Positions 45,690 through 56,568 are shown, counted from the first letter of the stretch. The stretch: 64,000 nt of DNA from CAWUEZ02 sp963921355 (GCA_963921355.3 OZ001190.1:1054001-1118000); one strand, 5' to 3'. The notes: generated by a model from the letters alone, not told the origin. Translations and numbers: made by a program.

Positions 45690-46688
45690 GTGCGCCGCCC
45701 CGACCGATTGCTCGCCGTTGTCGCCGGCCTCCTGGCGGTCTTTAACCTCTTCGCCCTGATCGTCGACCCGCCGACGTGGCCGATTGCGCCCCGGCCTCTG
45801 CATGTCGGTCCCGTGGTCATGACGCCGCCGCCGATGCCCCACGCCGGCCGCGAGTTCACGGTGGCGTCCACCGCAACCCTGGTCCGGGTGTTCGACCGCG
45901 CCGACTACCGGCTCGATGCGGTCCGCAGCCGGGAGGCGGACGTCCCGCGTCTGTATCTCGCGGCCCTGCCGCACGACATTGCCGACCTGTCATCGGTGGA
46001 ACGGCGCAAACAGGTCTTTCTGCGGGTTGTGTTACCGCTGGTGCTGCGGGTGAACCGGGAAATCGAGATCGACCAGGTGCGCGCGGCCGCTCTGATCAAG
46101 CGCGCCGGTACAGGCGAAACCCTGACCGCCCGTGACAAGGAATGGCTGATCGCGCTGGCACAACGCTACGGAGTGGCAGGTGACGAGGCGCCGTTCCGCA
46201 GCCTGCGCGAGGCCCTCAGCGACGATCAGCGGGGCGAGCTGCTGAAGCGCGTGCGGGAGATACCCACGTCCCTGGCGCTGGCCCAGGCGGTTGTTGAGAG
46301 CGGTTGGGGCCGTTCCCGGTTCAGCCGTGAAGGCAACGCCCTTTTCGGGCAATGGACCTGGTCGAAGGACCAGGGAATTGCGCCCGCCGGGGCCCCGGAT
46401 GCGGCGCACTCGGTCCGCCGGTTCCGGTCGCTGTCGGATTCGGTCCGCGCCTACATGCACAATCTGAACACCCATGCGACCTATGCCGACTTCCGACATG
46501 CGCGGGCACGTGACGCGAAGCCGAAGATGCTCGCCGGTCTCCTGACCCACTACAGCGAGCGCCGCGAAGCCTATGTCGAGGAGCTTCGCACCGTCATGGA
46601 CCAGAACCGGCTCAGCGACTTCGACGCGGTCGATCTTGGGGCGACGTTCCTGCGGCCGACCCGGCCCTGGGAGCAGCCCGCAGGCTGA
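45690..46688 (+). CDS. Glucosaminidase-domain protein (Bax-like)
   Basis: A 332-residue protein with an N-terminal signal anchor (about 8-30). The C-terminal glucosaminidase/LT-type domain (about 185-310) has SLALAQAVVESGWGRSRF with candidate catalytic Glu, followed by NALFGQWTW, the usual core of Bax/FlgJ-like peptidoglycan hydrolases. The linker (40-170) is helical. It starts with GTG 45690, 13 bases after the nfu stop. It probably acts in the periplasm on peptidoglycan. Its convergent neighbour is a polysaccharide deacetylase gene. Confidence 0.85.
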   Translation: MRRPDRLLAVVAGLLAVFNLFALIVDPPTWPIAPRPLHVGPVVMTPPPMPHAGREFTVASTATLVRVFDRADYRLDAVRSREADVPRLYLAALPHDIADLSSVERRKQVFLRVVLPLVLRVNREIEIDQVRAAALIKRAGTGETLTARDKEWLIALAQRYGVAGDEAPFRSLREALSDDQRGELLKRVREIPTSLALAQAVVESGWGRSRFSREGNALFGQWTWSKDQGIAPAGAPDAAHSVRRFRSLSDSVRAYMHNLNTHATYADFRHARARDAKPKMLAGLLTHYSERREAYVEELRTVMDQNRLSDFDAVDLGATFLRPTRPWEQPAG

Positions 46689-46719
46689 CGGCGGCCCAGA
46701 CGCCAGGTCACGGCAAGCG

Positions 46720-47754
46720 TCAGCGCGGGATGTAGAACTGGATGCCGTACCAGTGCCAGCGTCCGTCCGGGCCTGGCATGGTGCAGTTGATCCGCGCTCG
46801 CCCTGCCGGAAACGGCTCCGCGAGCCGCGCCTCGACCCGGTCGCCGAGCGCCTCGGTCCGGGTCTTGCCCTGGCCTGACGCATAGCAGTCGACGCGCTCC
46901 GCGCTGGCCATCCCCTCCACCGTAAAGCCAAAGGCCGGCGGGTTCTCCGCCCACAGGATTAGGTCCGCAGGGACCCGGTCCTTGACGGCCAGCGGCAAGG
47001 CGTTGGAGGTCAGGCGGAACCGGTCGATGCCCCCGTAGGTCTCGTTCAGGGCAAACCGCGGCAGGCCGAACCGGTCGCTGCTGGCGTTGGCGACGCCGGA
47101 TTGCTGACCGAAGGCCGCGACGAAGCCGCGATCGGCCACAACCTCCTGGATTTGCAGGCCGTACTCGCCATAGGGATAGGCAAACAGCGCCGGCCGGTCG
47201 CCCAGCTCGTCGGCGATGCGTTGGGACGACCGGTCGAGTTCGACCTTCACGGTCTCGATGTCGAGATCGGGTAGATGGGGATGGGACGCGGTCTGGCTGC
47301 CGATAACGACCCCCGCCTCCTTCAGTTCGCGAATTTCATCCCACGACATGTAGCCGCGCGATCCCCGGTCGATCGGATCGGTCGCGACGAACAGGGTGAA
47401 CGGCAGTCCGGCGGCCTTGAGCCGCGGCCAAGCCTCGGCGTAGACCGACTTGTAGGCGTCGTCGATGGTGATTCCGACGGTCCGGTCGGGCAGTTCCGCC
47501 CCGGTCCGCAGACTTTCCAGTATCTCGGGAACCGGCAGGACGGTGTAGCCACCTGTGTCCAGTTCCTTGAGATGCGCCTCGAACTGGTCGATCCGGATGT
47601 TGCTGGTCGGGAATTCCGACTCGCCGAATCGGTGGTACATGAATATCACCGCCCAGTCGGATGCCTTGACGGCGGCGGCGCCGAACGGCACCGCCAGGGC
47701 GGTCGCCAACGCCACAACGCCCACTCGAAACCAGTTGGAACGAAAATACTGCAT
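46720..47754 (-). CDS. Polysaccharide deacetylase family protein
   Basis: A 344-residue predicted periplasmic or membrane-anchored deacetylase. A signal/anchor region (about 8-31) precedes the NodB-like domain (35 to about 250): VIFMYHRFGE, the DD pair in GITIDDAYKSV, SQTASHPHLPDL with the His ligands, and AYPYGEY. This is the carbohydrate-esterase family 4 arrangement of PgaB/chitin/peptidoglycan deacetylases. The C-terminal 90 residues have no recognised motif but contain two Cys. ATG 47754 has AGGC upstream. It is divergent from tsaB, 51 bases away. Confidence 0.9.
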   Translation of the reverse strand: MQYFRSNWFRVGVVALATALAVPFGAAAVKASDWAVIFMYHRFGESEFPTSNIRIDQFEAHLKELDTGGYTVLPVPEILESLRTGAELPDRTVGITIDDAYKSVYAEAWPRLKAAGLPFTLFVATDPIDRGSRGYMSWDEIRELKEAGVVIGSQTASHPHLPDLDIETVKVELDRSSQRIADELGDRPALFAYPYGEYGLQIQEVVADRGFVAAFGQQSGVANASSDRFGLPRFALNETYGGIDRFRLTSNALPLAVKDRVPADLILWAENPPAFGFTVEGMASAERVDCYASGQGKTRTEALGDRVEARLAEPFPAGRARINCTMPGPDGRWHWYGIQFYIPR

Positions 47755-47805
47755 GCCTCGATCAACCCTCAGTCTTGCCGTCCTTCCGGTCCGGGCCGCC
47801 ACTCG

Positions 47806-48486
47806 ATGACGACCGTTCTCGCCTTGGACTGCGCGCTCGGAGCATGCTCCGCCGCTGTATTGGAAGATACGCGTCTTCTGGCCCGTGAGCACCTGTCGAT
47901 GGCGCGCGGCCAGGCAGAGGCGCTCATGCCCATGGTCGAGGCCGTGCTGCAGGCGGCCGATCGCCGCTACCAGCAGATCTCCCTGATCGCGGCAACAGTC
48001 GGACCCGGCAGTTTCACCGGTGTGCGAATCGGACTGTCGGCGGCACGCGGCATGGCTGTGGCGATTCCGGCACCGACGGTGGCCGTGACCACCCTCGAAG
48101 CGCTTGCTGACGCGGTTCAGGATCTCCGATCGGCGCAGGACGACCGGCCGTTGCTGGTGCTGATCGACAGCAAGCGGGGCGATGCCTATGCCCAGTGGTT
48201 CGATCGCGACGGTGTGCCGCTCACCACCCCAAAGGTGACGGCGTTCGACGCACTTGCGAAGCAGGCGCTCGCCCCATCATTTCTGGTCGCCGGCGACGCG
48301 ACCGAGGCGTTCACGTCTCCGGCGCAGGCTGCCCGGCTGAGTGCGGAGGCCGTCGCCGCGGTCCGGGTCCCCGACGCTGCCGTCGTAGCCCGGCTGGCCG
48401 CCGCCCGGTTCGAGGCTGACGGCCCGACGGAGTTGCGCCCGCTCTACCTGCGGGCGCCGGAAGTCGGACCGGCGTCGGTGCGATGA
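47806..48486 (+). CDS. tsaB: tRNA t6A biosynthesis protein TsaB
   Basis: A 226-residue ASKHA-fold protein. The N-terminus opens with LALDCALGACSAAVLE. It has VGPGSFTGVRIGLSAARGMA, the characteristic TsaB block. TsaB partners TsaD and TsaE in threonylcarbamoyladenosine formation at A37 of ANN-decoding tRNAs. ATG 47806 is chosen; a long frame upstream is antisense to the deacetylase gene. It overlaps rimI by four bases (ATGA), a common tsaB-rimI pair. Confidence 0.95.
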   Translation: MTTVLALDCALGACSAAVLEDTRLLAREHLSMARGQAEALMPMVEAVLQAADRRYQQISLIAATVGPGSFTGVRIGLSAARGMAVAIPAPTVAVTTLEALADAVQDLRSAQDDRPLLVLIDSKRGDAYAQWFDRDGVPLTTPKVTAFDALAKQALAPSFLVAGDATEAFTSPAQAARLSAEAVAAVRVPDAAVVARLAAARFEADGPTELRPLYLRAPEVGPASVR

Positions 48487-48968
48487 CGGATCTGACGGTG
48501 TCGCCGTCGGCAATCCGCGAGGGCGGCCCGGAGGACGCCGCGCGCATCGCCGAACTCCAGCAGGGAACGTTCGATCAGTCCTGGAGCACCGATTCCGTGC
48601 GCCGTCTGATCGTGCTGCCGGCGACACTGACCCTCGTTGCAGCAGCCCCGGACGAGTCGATCATCGGCTTTCTGATCGGGCAGCGGGCGGCGGACAGCGC
48701 GGAGGTGATCGCCCTGGCGGTCGCCGCCGAGCACCGCCGCAACGGCTGGGCCAGGGTCCTATTGGACGGATTCGAGGCCATCGTGCGGGCCGGCGGCGGT
48801 CGTCAGATCCTCCTCGACGTCGCGGCTGACAATGCGGCCGCCCGGACCCTGTACGAACACCAGGCTTATCGGGTGATCGCCCGACGGGCGCGCTACTATG
48901 CCGCCGGGCGGCCGGAGCCGGTTGATGCCGTGGTCATGGAGAAGGTGCTCGACGCTTCGGCGTCGTGA
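48483..48968 (+). CDS. rimI: Ribosomal protein S18-alanine N-acetyltransferase (RimI-like)
   Basis: A 161-residue GNAT acetyltransferase. The acetyl-CoA pyrophosphate loop is in VAAEHRRNGWARVLLDGF (Q/R-x-x-G/A), followed by ILLDVAADNAAARTLYEHQAYR, a typical RimI ending (A-x-x-LYxxxGF with Y-x-A in place). It acetylates the N-terminal Ala of ribosomal protein S18 in E. coli. The four-base overlap with tsaB supports this name over a generic GNAT. Confidence 0.88.
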   Translation: MTDLTVSPSAIREGGPEDAARIAELQQGTFDQSWSTDSVRRLIVLPATLTLVAAAPDESIIGFLIGQRAADSAEVIALAVAAEHRRNGWARVLLDGFEAIVRAGGGRQILLDVAADNAAARTLYEHQAYRVIARRARYYAAGRPEPVDAVVMEKVLDASAS

Positions 48969-49023
48969 CCGGGTTTCCATCTTGTCGGCGCGCCGACCCG
49001 ACGCTACCGTCGCCCGCTGGATG

Positions 49024-49047
49024 GAGACCCAGCCCGGAGCGGGTCTC
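49024..49047. terminator. Hairpin between rimI and olsB
   Basis: GAGACCC (49024-49030) and GGGTCTC (49041-49047) form a perfect seven-base stem with a ten-base loop, after the rimI stop and 57 bases before olsB. It lacks a U-run. It may terminate the tsaB-rimI transcript or sit in the olsB leader. Confidence 0.4.
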
Positions 49048-49103
49048 GATGGCCCCGTCGCAGCGGCGACAAAGCCGCGCCCCATGGCATCAGATTGCGG
49101 TCA

Positions 49104-49940
49104 ATGAGCGACACGACGTCAACGGTTCCGACGATCTCGCCCGAGCGGGAGGCGGGGTTCCCGCCGATTGTCTCTGGTTCCATGGAGGTGCGGCTCGCGG
49201 TCGACGCCGAAGAAATCGACGCCTCCCAGGCGCTGCGCTACCGGGTTTTTTATGAGGAGCGCGCCGCCCAGCCGGTCGGGGACATGGCGGCCCGCCAGCG
49301 AGACTTCGATCGCTTCGACCCGATCGCCGACCATCTGCTGGTTCTGGACCACGGCCGCGGGTCGGGCGGGGACGCGGTGGTCGGCACCTACCGGCTGATC
49401 CGCCGATCCCGAGCTGAAGCCCATGGCGGCTTCTACACGGCCGACGAGTACGACATCTCGCGGTTTCTGGCGTTCCCGGGCAAAACCATGGAGCTGGGCC
49501 GCTCCTGCGTCGATGCGGCGTACCGCAATCGGCCAACCATGCAATTGCTTTGGAAAGGGATCGCGGCCTACGTCTTCCGCCACGACATCACCCTGATGTT
49601 CGGCTGCGCCTCGTTGCCCGGTACCGATGTGGACGCGCTCGCCGACCAGGTCAGCTACCTCTACCACGCCCATCTGGCGCCGCCGCACCTGCGGGTCCGC
49701 GCCCTCGATCACCTCTACGTGGAGATGAACCGGGTCGCGATCGAGACCATCGACGCCAAACGGTGTCTGGCGTCGCTGCCGCCATTGATCAAAGGCTATC
49801 TGCGCCTCGGTGGCTATGTCGGCGACGGGGCCGTGGTCGACCGACAGTTCAACACCACCGATGTCTGCGTGATCGTTCAGACCGATGCGGTCACCGACAA
49901 GTACTACAAACACTACGAGCGCCAGGCCCGGCCGTCGTGA
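49104..49940 (+). CDS. olsB: OlsB-like ornithine N-acyltransferase
   Basis: A 278-residue GNAT-fold acyltransferase of the OlsB/PlsC-linked type. Family elements are ASQALRYRVFYEE near residue 50, VVGTYRLI, the segment YDISRFL...MELGRSCVDAAYRNR, and LPPLIKGYLRLGGYVGDGAVVD near the end. OlsB acylates ornithine with 3-hydroxyacyl-ACP, the first step of ornithine-lipid synthesis, a phosphate-free membrane lipid. The olsB stop overlaps the GTG start of the PlsC-like gene, so both are likely one unit. ATG 49104 begins MSDTTSTVP. A related GNAT function is possible. Confidence 0.85.
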   Translation: MSDTTSTVPTISPEREAGFPPIVSGSMEVRLAVDAEEIDASQALRYRVFYEERAAQPVGDMAARQRDFDRFDPIADHLLVLDHGRGSGGDAVVGTYRLIRRSRAEAHGGFYTADEYDISRFLAFPGKTMELGRSCVDAAYRNRPTMQLLWKGIAAYVFRHDITLMFGCASLPGTDVDALADQVSYLYHAHLAPPHLRVRALDHLYVEMNRVAIETIDAKRCLASLPPLIKGYLRLGGYVGDGAVVDRQFNTTDVCVIVQTDAVTDKYYKHYERQARPS

Positions 49941-50836
49941 GCCTGACCGGTCGCCTCCCGTCTGACCCTGCCCCGTCCAGCATCGCCATGAAGCGTCTCG
50001 ATCCGGTCTACATCGACGAAGAAGAAGAACGGCGTTTGCTGGATCTGGGTGACGGCATGGTCCGATCGCGGACCCGGGCCGTGATCCGGCTGTCCGTCCA
50101 TCTGGCGCTGACCCTGGTCCTGATGCCGGTCCAGGCTCTGGCGGTCGCCTGTCGGATGTCCATGGCCGAGCGGCTGCCCCGGGCCTATCACCGGCTCTGC
50201 CTGCGCATCCTCGGTATCCGGGTCGTGGTGCGCGGGCGGCGCTCCCGCGAGCGGCCGGTGCTGTTCGCTGCCAACCATGTGTCCTATATCGACATCACCG
50301 TTCTTGGTGCGCTGATTCCCGGCTGCTTCGTCGCCAAGGCGGAAGTTGCGGGCTGGCCGCTGTTCGGGCTGCTCGCCAAGCTGCAGCGCTCGGTCTTCGT
50401 TCATCGCCGCCGCACCGCGGTCGGACGGCATGGAGACGAGATCGGCGACCGCTTGAAGGCGGGCGAGAACCTGATCCTGTTTCCCGAAGGCACCAGTGGT
50501 GACGGAACCCGTGTCTTGCCGTTCAAGAGCGCGCTGTTCGTGGCGGCCGAGCAGCGGCCCGGAGACCGGCCCCTCCAGGTTCAGCCGGTCTCGGTGGCCT
50601 ATACCCGTCTGAACGGGGTTCCCCTTGGGCGCGGATTGCGACCGTTCTTCGCCTGGTATGGCGATATGGAACTCGGGCCCCACCTCTGGACGCTGGCGAT
50701 GCTCGGCCAGCTGACCGTGGTCGTGGAGTTCCACGCGCCGACCTCGATCGAGGCGGCCGGATCGCGCAAGCAGCTGGCGCAGTACGCCCAGGCACGGGTG
50801 GCGAATGGCGTGGCGCGGGCCAATTCCGGACGGTGA
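49937..50836 (+). CDS. olsA: 1-acyl-glycerol-3-phosphate/lyso-ornithine lipid acyltransferase (OlsA-like)
   Basis: A 299-residue PlsC-family acyltransferase. The catalytic HX4D is NHVSYID (about residue 95), followed by GCFVAKAEVAGWPL and FPEGTSGDG, as in the family. A hydrophobic segment at about 36-58 anchors it in the membrane. Placed behind olsB with a GTG/TGA overlap, it probably does the second acylation of lyso-ornithine lipid (OlsA), though PlsC-type glycerol-lipid acylation is an alternative. The GTG start at 49937 depends on that overlap. Confidence 0.88.
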   Translation: MSLTGRLPSDPAPSSIAMKRLDPVYIDEEEERRLLDLGDGMVRSRTRAVIRLSVHLALTLVLMPVQALAVACRMSMAERLPRAYHRLCLRILGIRVVVRGRRSRERPVLFAANHVSYIDITVLGALIPGCFVAKAEVAGWPLFGLLAKLQRSVFVHRRRTAVGRHGDEIGDRLKAGENLILFPEGTSGDGTRVLPFKSALFVAAEQRPGDRPLQVQPVSVAYTRLNGVPLGRGLRPFFAWYGDMELGPHLWTLAMLGQLTVVVEFHAPTSIEAAGSRKQLAQYAQARVANGVARANSGR

Positions 50837-50882
50837 CCCGCATCGGCGGGCCCGGTGCGGCCCGCGGTCATGCGACTGTTGC

Positions 50883-50910
50883 TTGACTCAGGCGCTGCGA
50901 ATCGTAGGTT
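50883..50910 (+). promoter_or_regulatory. Possible promoter upstream of miaB
   Basis: TTGACT (50883-50888), 16 bases, TAGGTT (50905-50910). This resembles a housekeeping -35/-10 pair, about 125 bases before the miaB start, in a 200-base gap that holds no ORF. A GCCGCC/GGCGGC hairpin (50926-50942) follows. Low certainty. Confidence 0.35.
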
Positions 50911-51035
50911 CCACAGAAGTTCTGGGCCGCCGGTTGGGCGGCACGACAGGAGTTGATCCGACTTTGCAAGACCGGTTCTGTGTGGCTTTGCGTTCGATCA
51001 AGGCCATCGGCGTCGCGGACATCGCTTCGTAGGCG

Positions 51036-52456
51036 GTGGCGTTGACCAAGAAAATCCACGTCAAGACATACGGTTGCCAGATGAACGTCTACGACTCCGT
51101 CAAGATGGCGGACGTCATGGCGCCCCATGGCTATGCGGAAAGCGGATCGGTCGACGAGTCCGACCTGATTATCCTCAACACCTGCCATATCCGCGAAAAG
51201 GCGACCGAGAAGGTTTACTCGGAACTCGGCCGGCTGCGCCGGATCAAGGAGGCGGCGCAGCAAGACGGTCGGCGGGTGCTGATCGGTGTGGCCGGATGCG
51301 TGGCCCAGGCGGAAGGCGAAGAGATCATCCGTCGGGCGCCGGTGGTTGATCTGGTCTTCGGTCCGCAGACCTACCATCGGCTGCCGGAACTGGTGAGTCG
51401 CGCGCTGGGACGGGATGCCGGTTCGGTTTCGGGATCGGGTGCCGGCATCGTCGATACCGACTTTCCCGCCGAAGCCAAGTTCGACCATCTTCCGGAAGAG
51501 AGCCGCAGCCAGGGGCCGGCCGCTTATCTTTCGGTGCAGGAGGGCTGCGACAAGTTCTGCACCTTCTGTGTCGTTCCCTACACCCGGGGTGCCGAGTTCT
51601 CGCGCCCGGCTTCCGCCATCATCGCCGAGGCCCGGCGGATCGTCGCCGGTGGAGCGCTCGAGATCACGCTGCTCGGGCAGAACGTCAACGCCTATCACGG
51701 CGATGGTCTCGACGGTCGGGTTTGGGGGCTGGGGCGCCTGATCCGGGCGCTGGCGGAGATCAACGGCCTGGAGCGGCTGCGCTACACCACGTCCCATCCC
51801 CGGGACATGGATGACGACCTGATTGCCGCCCATGGCGAGGTCCCCGCCCTGATGCCGTATCTGCACCTGCCGGTGCAGTCCGGCTCGGACCGGGTGCTCG
51901 ACACGATGAATCGCCGCCATTCGGCCGACGACTACCGGCGCATTGTCGACCGCCTGCGCGCGGGCCGGCCGGATCTCGCCCTCAGTTCGGATTTCATCGT
52001 CGGATTCCCGGGCGAGACCGACCAGGACTTCGCCGACACCCTGCGTCTGGTGCGCGAGGTGACTTACGCCCAGGCCTACTCGTTCAAGTACAGCGCCCGT
52101 CCGGGAACCCCGGCGGCGTCGGTCGACGACCAGGTGCCCGAGTCGGTCAAGGCCGAGCGGCTGGAGATGCTTCAGCAGCTTCTGAATGCCCAGCAGCGCG
52201 CCTTCAACGAGGCCGCGGTCGGCAGCGTGCAGCCGGTGCTGTTCGAGCGGCCCGGCAACCGCGACGGTCAGATTCTGGGGCGCGGCCCCTGGCTCCAGGC
52301 GGTCCACGCTTCGGCACCCGACCGGTTGCTGGGCAGCATCGTTGACGTCCGCATCGAGGCGGCCGGCGCCAACAGCCTGGCCGGTCAGGTCGTGACGACG
52401 GAAGCCGAAAGCGGCGAAGGCAGCCCGATGGCCCACCTTGGCGAAAGGGAGATCGC

Positions 52457-52460
<4 letters not shown>
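51036..52460 (+). CDS. miaB: tRNA i6A37 methylthiotransferase MiaB
   Basis: A 474-residue radical SAM enzyme that adds a methylthio group to i6A37 of tRNA. The N-terminal UPF0004 domain has cysteines in KTYGCQMNVYDS, LNTCHIREKA and GVAGCVAQAEG; the radical SAM cluster is CDKFCTFC with VPYTRGAEFSR; a C-terminal TRAM domain (about 375-440) follows. The start is GTG 51036 (MALTKKIHVKTYGC) or TTG 51042. The stop TGA overlaps the GTG of the phoH-like gene (GTGA). It is the first gene of the long rightward run. Confidence 0.96.
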
Positions 52461-53475
<1,015 letters not shown>

Positions 53476-53479
<4 letters not shown>

Positions 53480-54015
53480 CAGACGACGATCCATCCCCTG
53501 AGGGCGACAGTCGCCCCACATCTGACAGTCGACCCGACTCGGTCGACCTGGACGTGAGCATCCCGACCGCTGCGTGGTTGAGTGCTGAACCCGAGGTTGA
53601 AGCCCTTGTCACGCGGGCGGTTGACGCCACGCTGACGGCGGCCGGCCCGGTCGGTGAGGTCGAACTGTCGGTGCTCTTGACCGACGACAACCAGCAGGCC
53701 GCGCTCAACGTCGCCCATCGCGGGAAGTCCGGTTCGACCAACGTGCTTTCGTTCCCAAGCGTCCATGTGCCTCCGGCTGGACCGTGGCCGCTCGGCGACA
53801 TCACGCTTGCCTTGGAGACGGTGCGCCGCGAGGCGGTGGAGCAGGACAAGCCCTTCGCCGATCACACGACGCACCTGGTGGTGCACGGGGTTCTCCACCT
53901 GCTGGGCTTCGATCACGAAGCCGATGCGGACGCTCGCGCGATGGAGCGGCAGGAGACGGCGATTCTGGCTGGGCTCGGGATTGCCGATCCCTATGACGAC
54001 GAGAGGGCGGCATGA
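53476..54015 (+). CDS. ybeY: Endoribonuclease YbeY
   Basis: A 179-residue zinc-dependent endoribonuclease for 16S rRNA 3' maturation and ribosome quality control. The metal site is HGVLHLLGFDH (three His at about residues 138-148), preceded by LSFP, LGDITLALE and the family NxxHRGKSGSTNVLSF block. The N-terminal 25 residues are Ser/Asp-rich and variable. It overlaps phoH and the CorC-type gene by four bases each, showing tight coupling. Confidence 0.96.
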
Positions 54016-54917
54016 GCGACAATACCGCCCAGAACGGCCAGACGTCCGACCGCGCGCCGCTGGTGGACGCTCTGCGCACGGTGCTGCGGGCCGCCGGGCT
54101 CGGCCGCAACGGAACGTCGGCGGTGCGGGCGTCGCTCGAGGAACTGATTGAGGAGAATGGCGAAAACGCCTCGCCGATCGATCCCCATGAGGGCGCGATC
54201 ATCAGCAACGTTCTGGGACTGCGCGACATCACCGCCTATGACGTGATGGTGCCGCGCGCCGACATCGTCGCGGTCGACCAGGACATGACGCTGCAGGATC
54301 TGGCCCGCCAGATGAGCGACGCGGCCCACAGCCGGGTACCGGTCTATCGCGGTTCGCTCGATGACGTTGTCGGCATGGTGCACATCAAGGATGTGATCGC
54401 CCGGATCAACCGGGGCGAGGACACCACGGCCGGGGCGCTGGTGCGTGAAATCCTGTTCGTCGCACCGTCGTCGCGCGCTCTGGATCTGCTTCAGGAAATG
54501 CGCATGACCCGGCGCCACATGGCGCTGGTGGTCGACGAGTACGGCGGTATCGACGGCCTGATCACCATCGAGGACCTGGTCGAGGAGATCGTCGGCGACA
54601 TCGTCGACGAGCACGACGCCGAAGAGGGACCGAAGCTCACCGAGCGCGCCGACGGCACCGTGATCGCCGATGCCCGTGCGACGGTCGAGGAGTTCGAGGA
54701 ATTGGCGGGCCGGTTCCTCACCGAGGAAGAGCGCGAGGAGATCGATACCCTCGGCGGGCTCGTGTTCAGTCTGGCGGGACGGGTGGCGACGCGGGGCGAA
54801 GTGATCCGGCATCCCAGCGGCATCGAGTTCGAGGTGGTGGATGCCGACCCACGTCGGCTGCGCCGCCTCAAGGTTCGCGTACCCTCGAGTTCGCCCCTGA
54901 ACCGTGCCGCCGAGTAG
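54012..54917 (+). CDS. corC: CorC/HlyC-type CBS-domain protein (YbeX-like)
   Basis: A 301-residue cytoplasmic protein with paired CBS domains (about 70-195, DVMVPRADIVAVD, HSRVPVYRGSLDDVVGMVHIKD and LVVDEYGGIDGLITIEDLVEEIVG). A C-terminal CorC_HlyC transport-associated domain (about 215-290) has FEELAGRFLTEEE and DTLGGLVF. There is no DUF21 transmembrane domain, which fits the YbeX branch linked to ribosome maturation and metal balance. It overlaps lnt by 14 bases. Confidence 0.93.
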   Translation: MSDNTAQNGQTSDRAPLVDALRTVLRAAGLGRNGTSAVRASLEELIEENGENASPIDPHEGAIISNVLGLRDITAYDVMVPRADIVAVDQDMTLQDLARQMSDAAHSRVPVYRGSLDDVVGMVHIKDVIARINRGEDTTAGALVREILFVAPSSRALDLLQEMRMTRRHMALVVDEYGGIDGLITIEDLVEEIVGDIVDEHDAEEGPKLTERADGTVIADARATVEEFEELAGRFLTEEEREEIDTLGGLVFSLAGRVATRGEVIRHPSGIEFEVVDADPRRLRRLKVRVPSSSPLNRAAE

Positions 54918-56505
54918 CCGGCCCCTCCGTGATCGGACTCCCTGGATTCGGGCCGGTCTGGCAGGACTCGGTGGTGCCGCGACCGCGCTGAGCCTGGCGC
55001 CGCTCGATCTCACCCCGTTCGTGTTCGGCTACGCGGTTCTGCTGGGGGCGATCGCGCGCGCGCCAACCCCGGCAAGCGCGGCGTTTGCCGCCTGGGCCTG
55101 GGCTCTCGGCTACCACGTGGTGGGCTTGCACTGGATCGCCAACGCGATGCTGGTGAATGCCGGTGCCCACGCCTGGCTGATCCCGTTCGCCAACCTGGGC
55201 CTGCCGGCAATTCTGGCCGGGTTCACCGCCGCCGCCGGCTACCTGGCCCACCGGCTTTTCGGGTCCGGCATCGCGCTCTGGACCGGATTTGCCGCCCTGT
55301 TCGTCGCCGGCGAATGGGTGCGCGGCCATACCGCCACAGGCTTTCCCTGGAACCTTCCGGCCGCCACCCTGGACGGCTGGCTGGTGTTTCTGCAGCCGGC
55401 GTCGCTGGTCGGTGCCTATGGCCTGAGTGTCGGCGTGGTCCTGGTCGCCTCGGCACCGACCTTGTGGTTTGACCGAAGCGTCGCGCGCCGCGCCCGGCTT
55501 GGGGCCTCGTCGTTCGCCTTGCTGCTCGTTCTGGCGGCTGGCGGTTGGGGTGCCGCCCGCGTTGCCGGGGTTCCGGATGTCGACGACCCGGCGGGGCGGG
55601 TGCCCGGTGTGGTCGTTCGCATTGTCCAGGGCAATGTCCCGCAGGCGGACAAATGGAACCCGCAACTGAAGCCGGAGCATCTCGGGCGCTACCTGGAGCT
55701 CAGCCGAGGCGATCGGGCCGGATCGGTGCGCTCACCCGGCCTGGCGGAGTCGCCGACCCCGACCTTGGTGATCTGGCCGGAAACCGCGGTTGCCCGCCTG
55801 CTTGGCCGCGATCCGCGGATCACCCGGTCCCTGGCTCGGGCGGCGCCCGCCGGCGGCTCGCTGATCTTCGGCGCACCCCGCGCGGCGAACCGGAACGGCG
55901 GGATCGTTGTCCACAACAGCCTGTTCGCCGTCAGTTCCGAGGCCGGAAAGTTGTGGCACTACGACAAAGCCCATCTGGTGCCTTTCGGCGAATACGTGCC
56001 GCTGCGTTCGGTGCTGCCGATCGAGCCGATCGTCCAGAGCCGAAGGGACTTCACGCCGGGCCCGGGACCGCGGACGCTCCCGGTCCAGGGTGCGCCCCCG
56101 GTCTCTCCGCTGATCTGCTATGAAGTGATCTTTCCGGGGGCGGTGACCGACCCGGAGAACCGTCCGGGCTGGCTGCTGAACGCAACCAACGACGCCTGGT
56201 TCGGCCCCCATAGTGGGCCGCACCAGCACCTGGCGATCGCCCGGCTGCGGGCCATCGAGGAGGGCCTGCCCATGGTGCGCGCAGCCAACACCGGGATCTC
56301 CGTCGTCATCGATCCGGTCGGTCGAATTCTGGCGCAGCTTGGGGTCGAGGAAACCGGGAATATCGACTCCACGCTGCCGCGGGCCCTCCCTGCAACCGCT
56401 TTCAGCGTGTTTCATGACCTTCCTTTCAGCCTTATGGTCGTATTGCTGATCCTGATTTCAGCATACGCGCGATCCAGAGCGGCTCGCGGAGCGTCCCAGA
56501 ATTGA
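54904..56505 (+). CDS. lnt: Apolipoprotein N-acyltransferase
   Basis: A 533-residue inner-membrane enzyme. There are six N-terminal helices (about 15-215), then the nitrilase-like periplasmic domain with catalytic Glu in VIWPETAVA, Lys in HYDKAHLVPFGEYVPL and Cys in PLICYEVIFP. WLLNATNDAWF and QHLAIARLRAIE are family blocks, and a final C-terminal helix ends the protein. It adds the third acyl chain to lipoproteins. The GTG start at 54904 lies within the end of the CorC gene. Confidence 0.95.
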   Translation: MPPSSRPLRDRTPWIRAGLAGLGGAATALSLAPLDLTPFVFGYAVLLGAIARAPTPASAAFAAWAWALGYHVVGLHWIANAMLVNAGAHAWLIPFANLGLPAILAGFTAAAGYLAHRLFGSGIALWTGFAALFVAGEWVRGHTATGFPWNLPAATLDGWLVFLQPASLVGAYGLSVGVVLVASAPTLWFDRSVARRARLGASSFALLLVLAAGGWGAARVAGVPDVDDPAGRVPGVVVRIVQGNVPQADKWNPQLKPEHLGRYLELSRGDRAGSVRSPGLAESPTPTLVIWPETAVARLLGRDPRITRSLARAAPAGGSLIFGAPRAANRNGGIVVHNSLFAVSSEAGKLWHYDKAHLVPFGEYVPLRSVLPIEPIVQSRRDFTPGPGPRTLPVQGAPPVSPLICYEVIFPGAVTDPENRPGWLLNATNDAWFGPHSGPHQHLAIARLRAIEEGLPMVRAANTGISVVIDPVGRILAQLGVEETGNIDSTLPRALPATAFSVFHDLPFSLMVVLLILISAYARSRAARGASQN

Positions 56506-56568
56506 TCTGAATTCCATTGGGTTATCGGCTCACCGACATTGACTGAATACAATAGTATGGTCCAATAG

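Noticed and set aside
48969..49103. Pho box upstream of olsB-olsA (ornithine lipids rise in low phosphate in many species)
   Set aside because: No CTGTCAT-like direct repeats are seen in the gap; a link to PhoB would have to be indirect.
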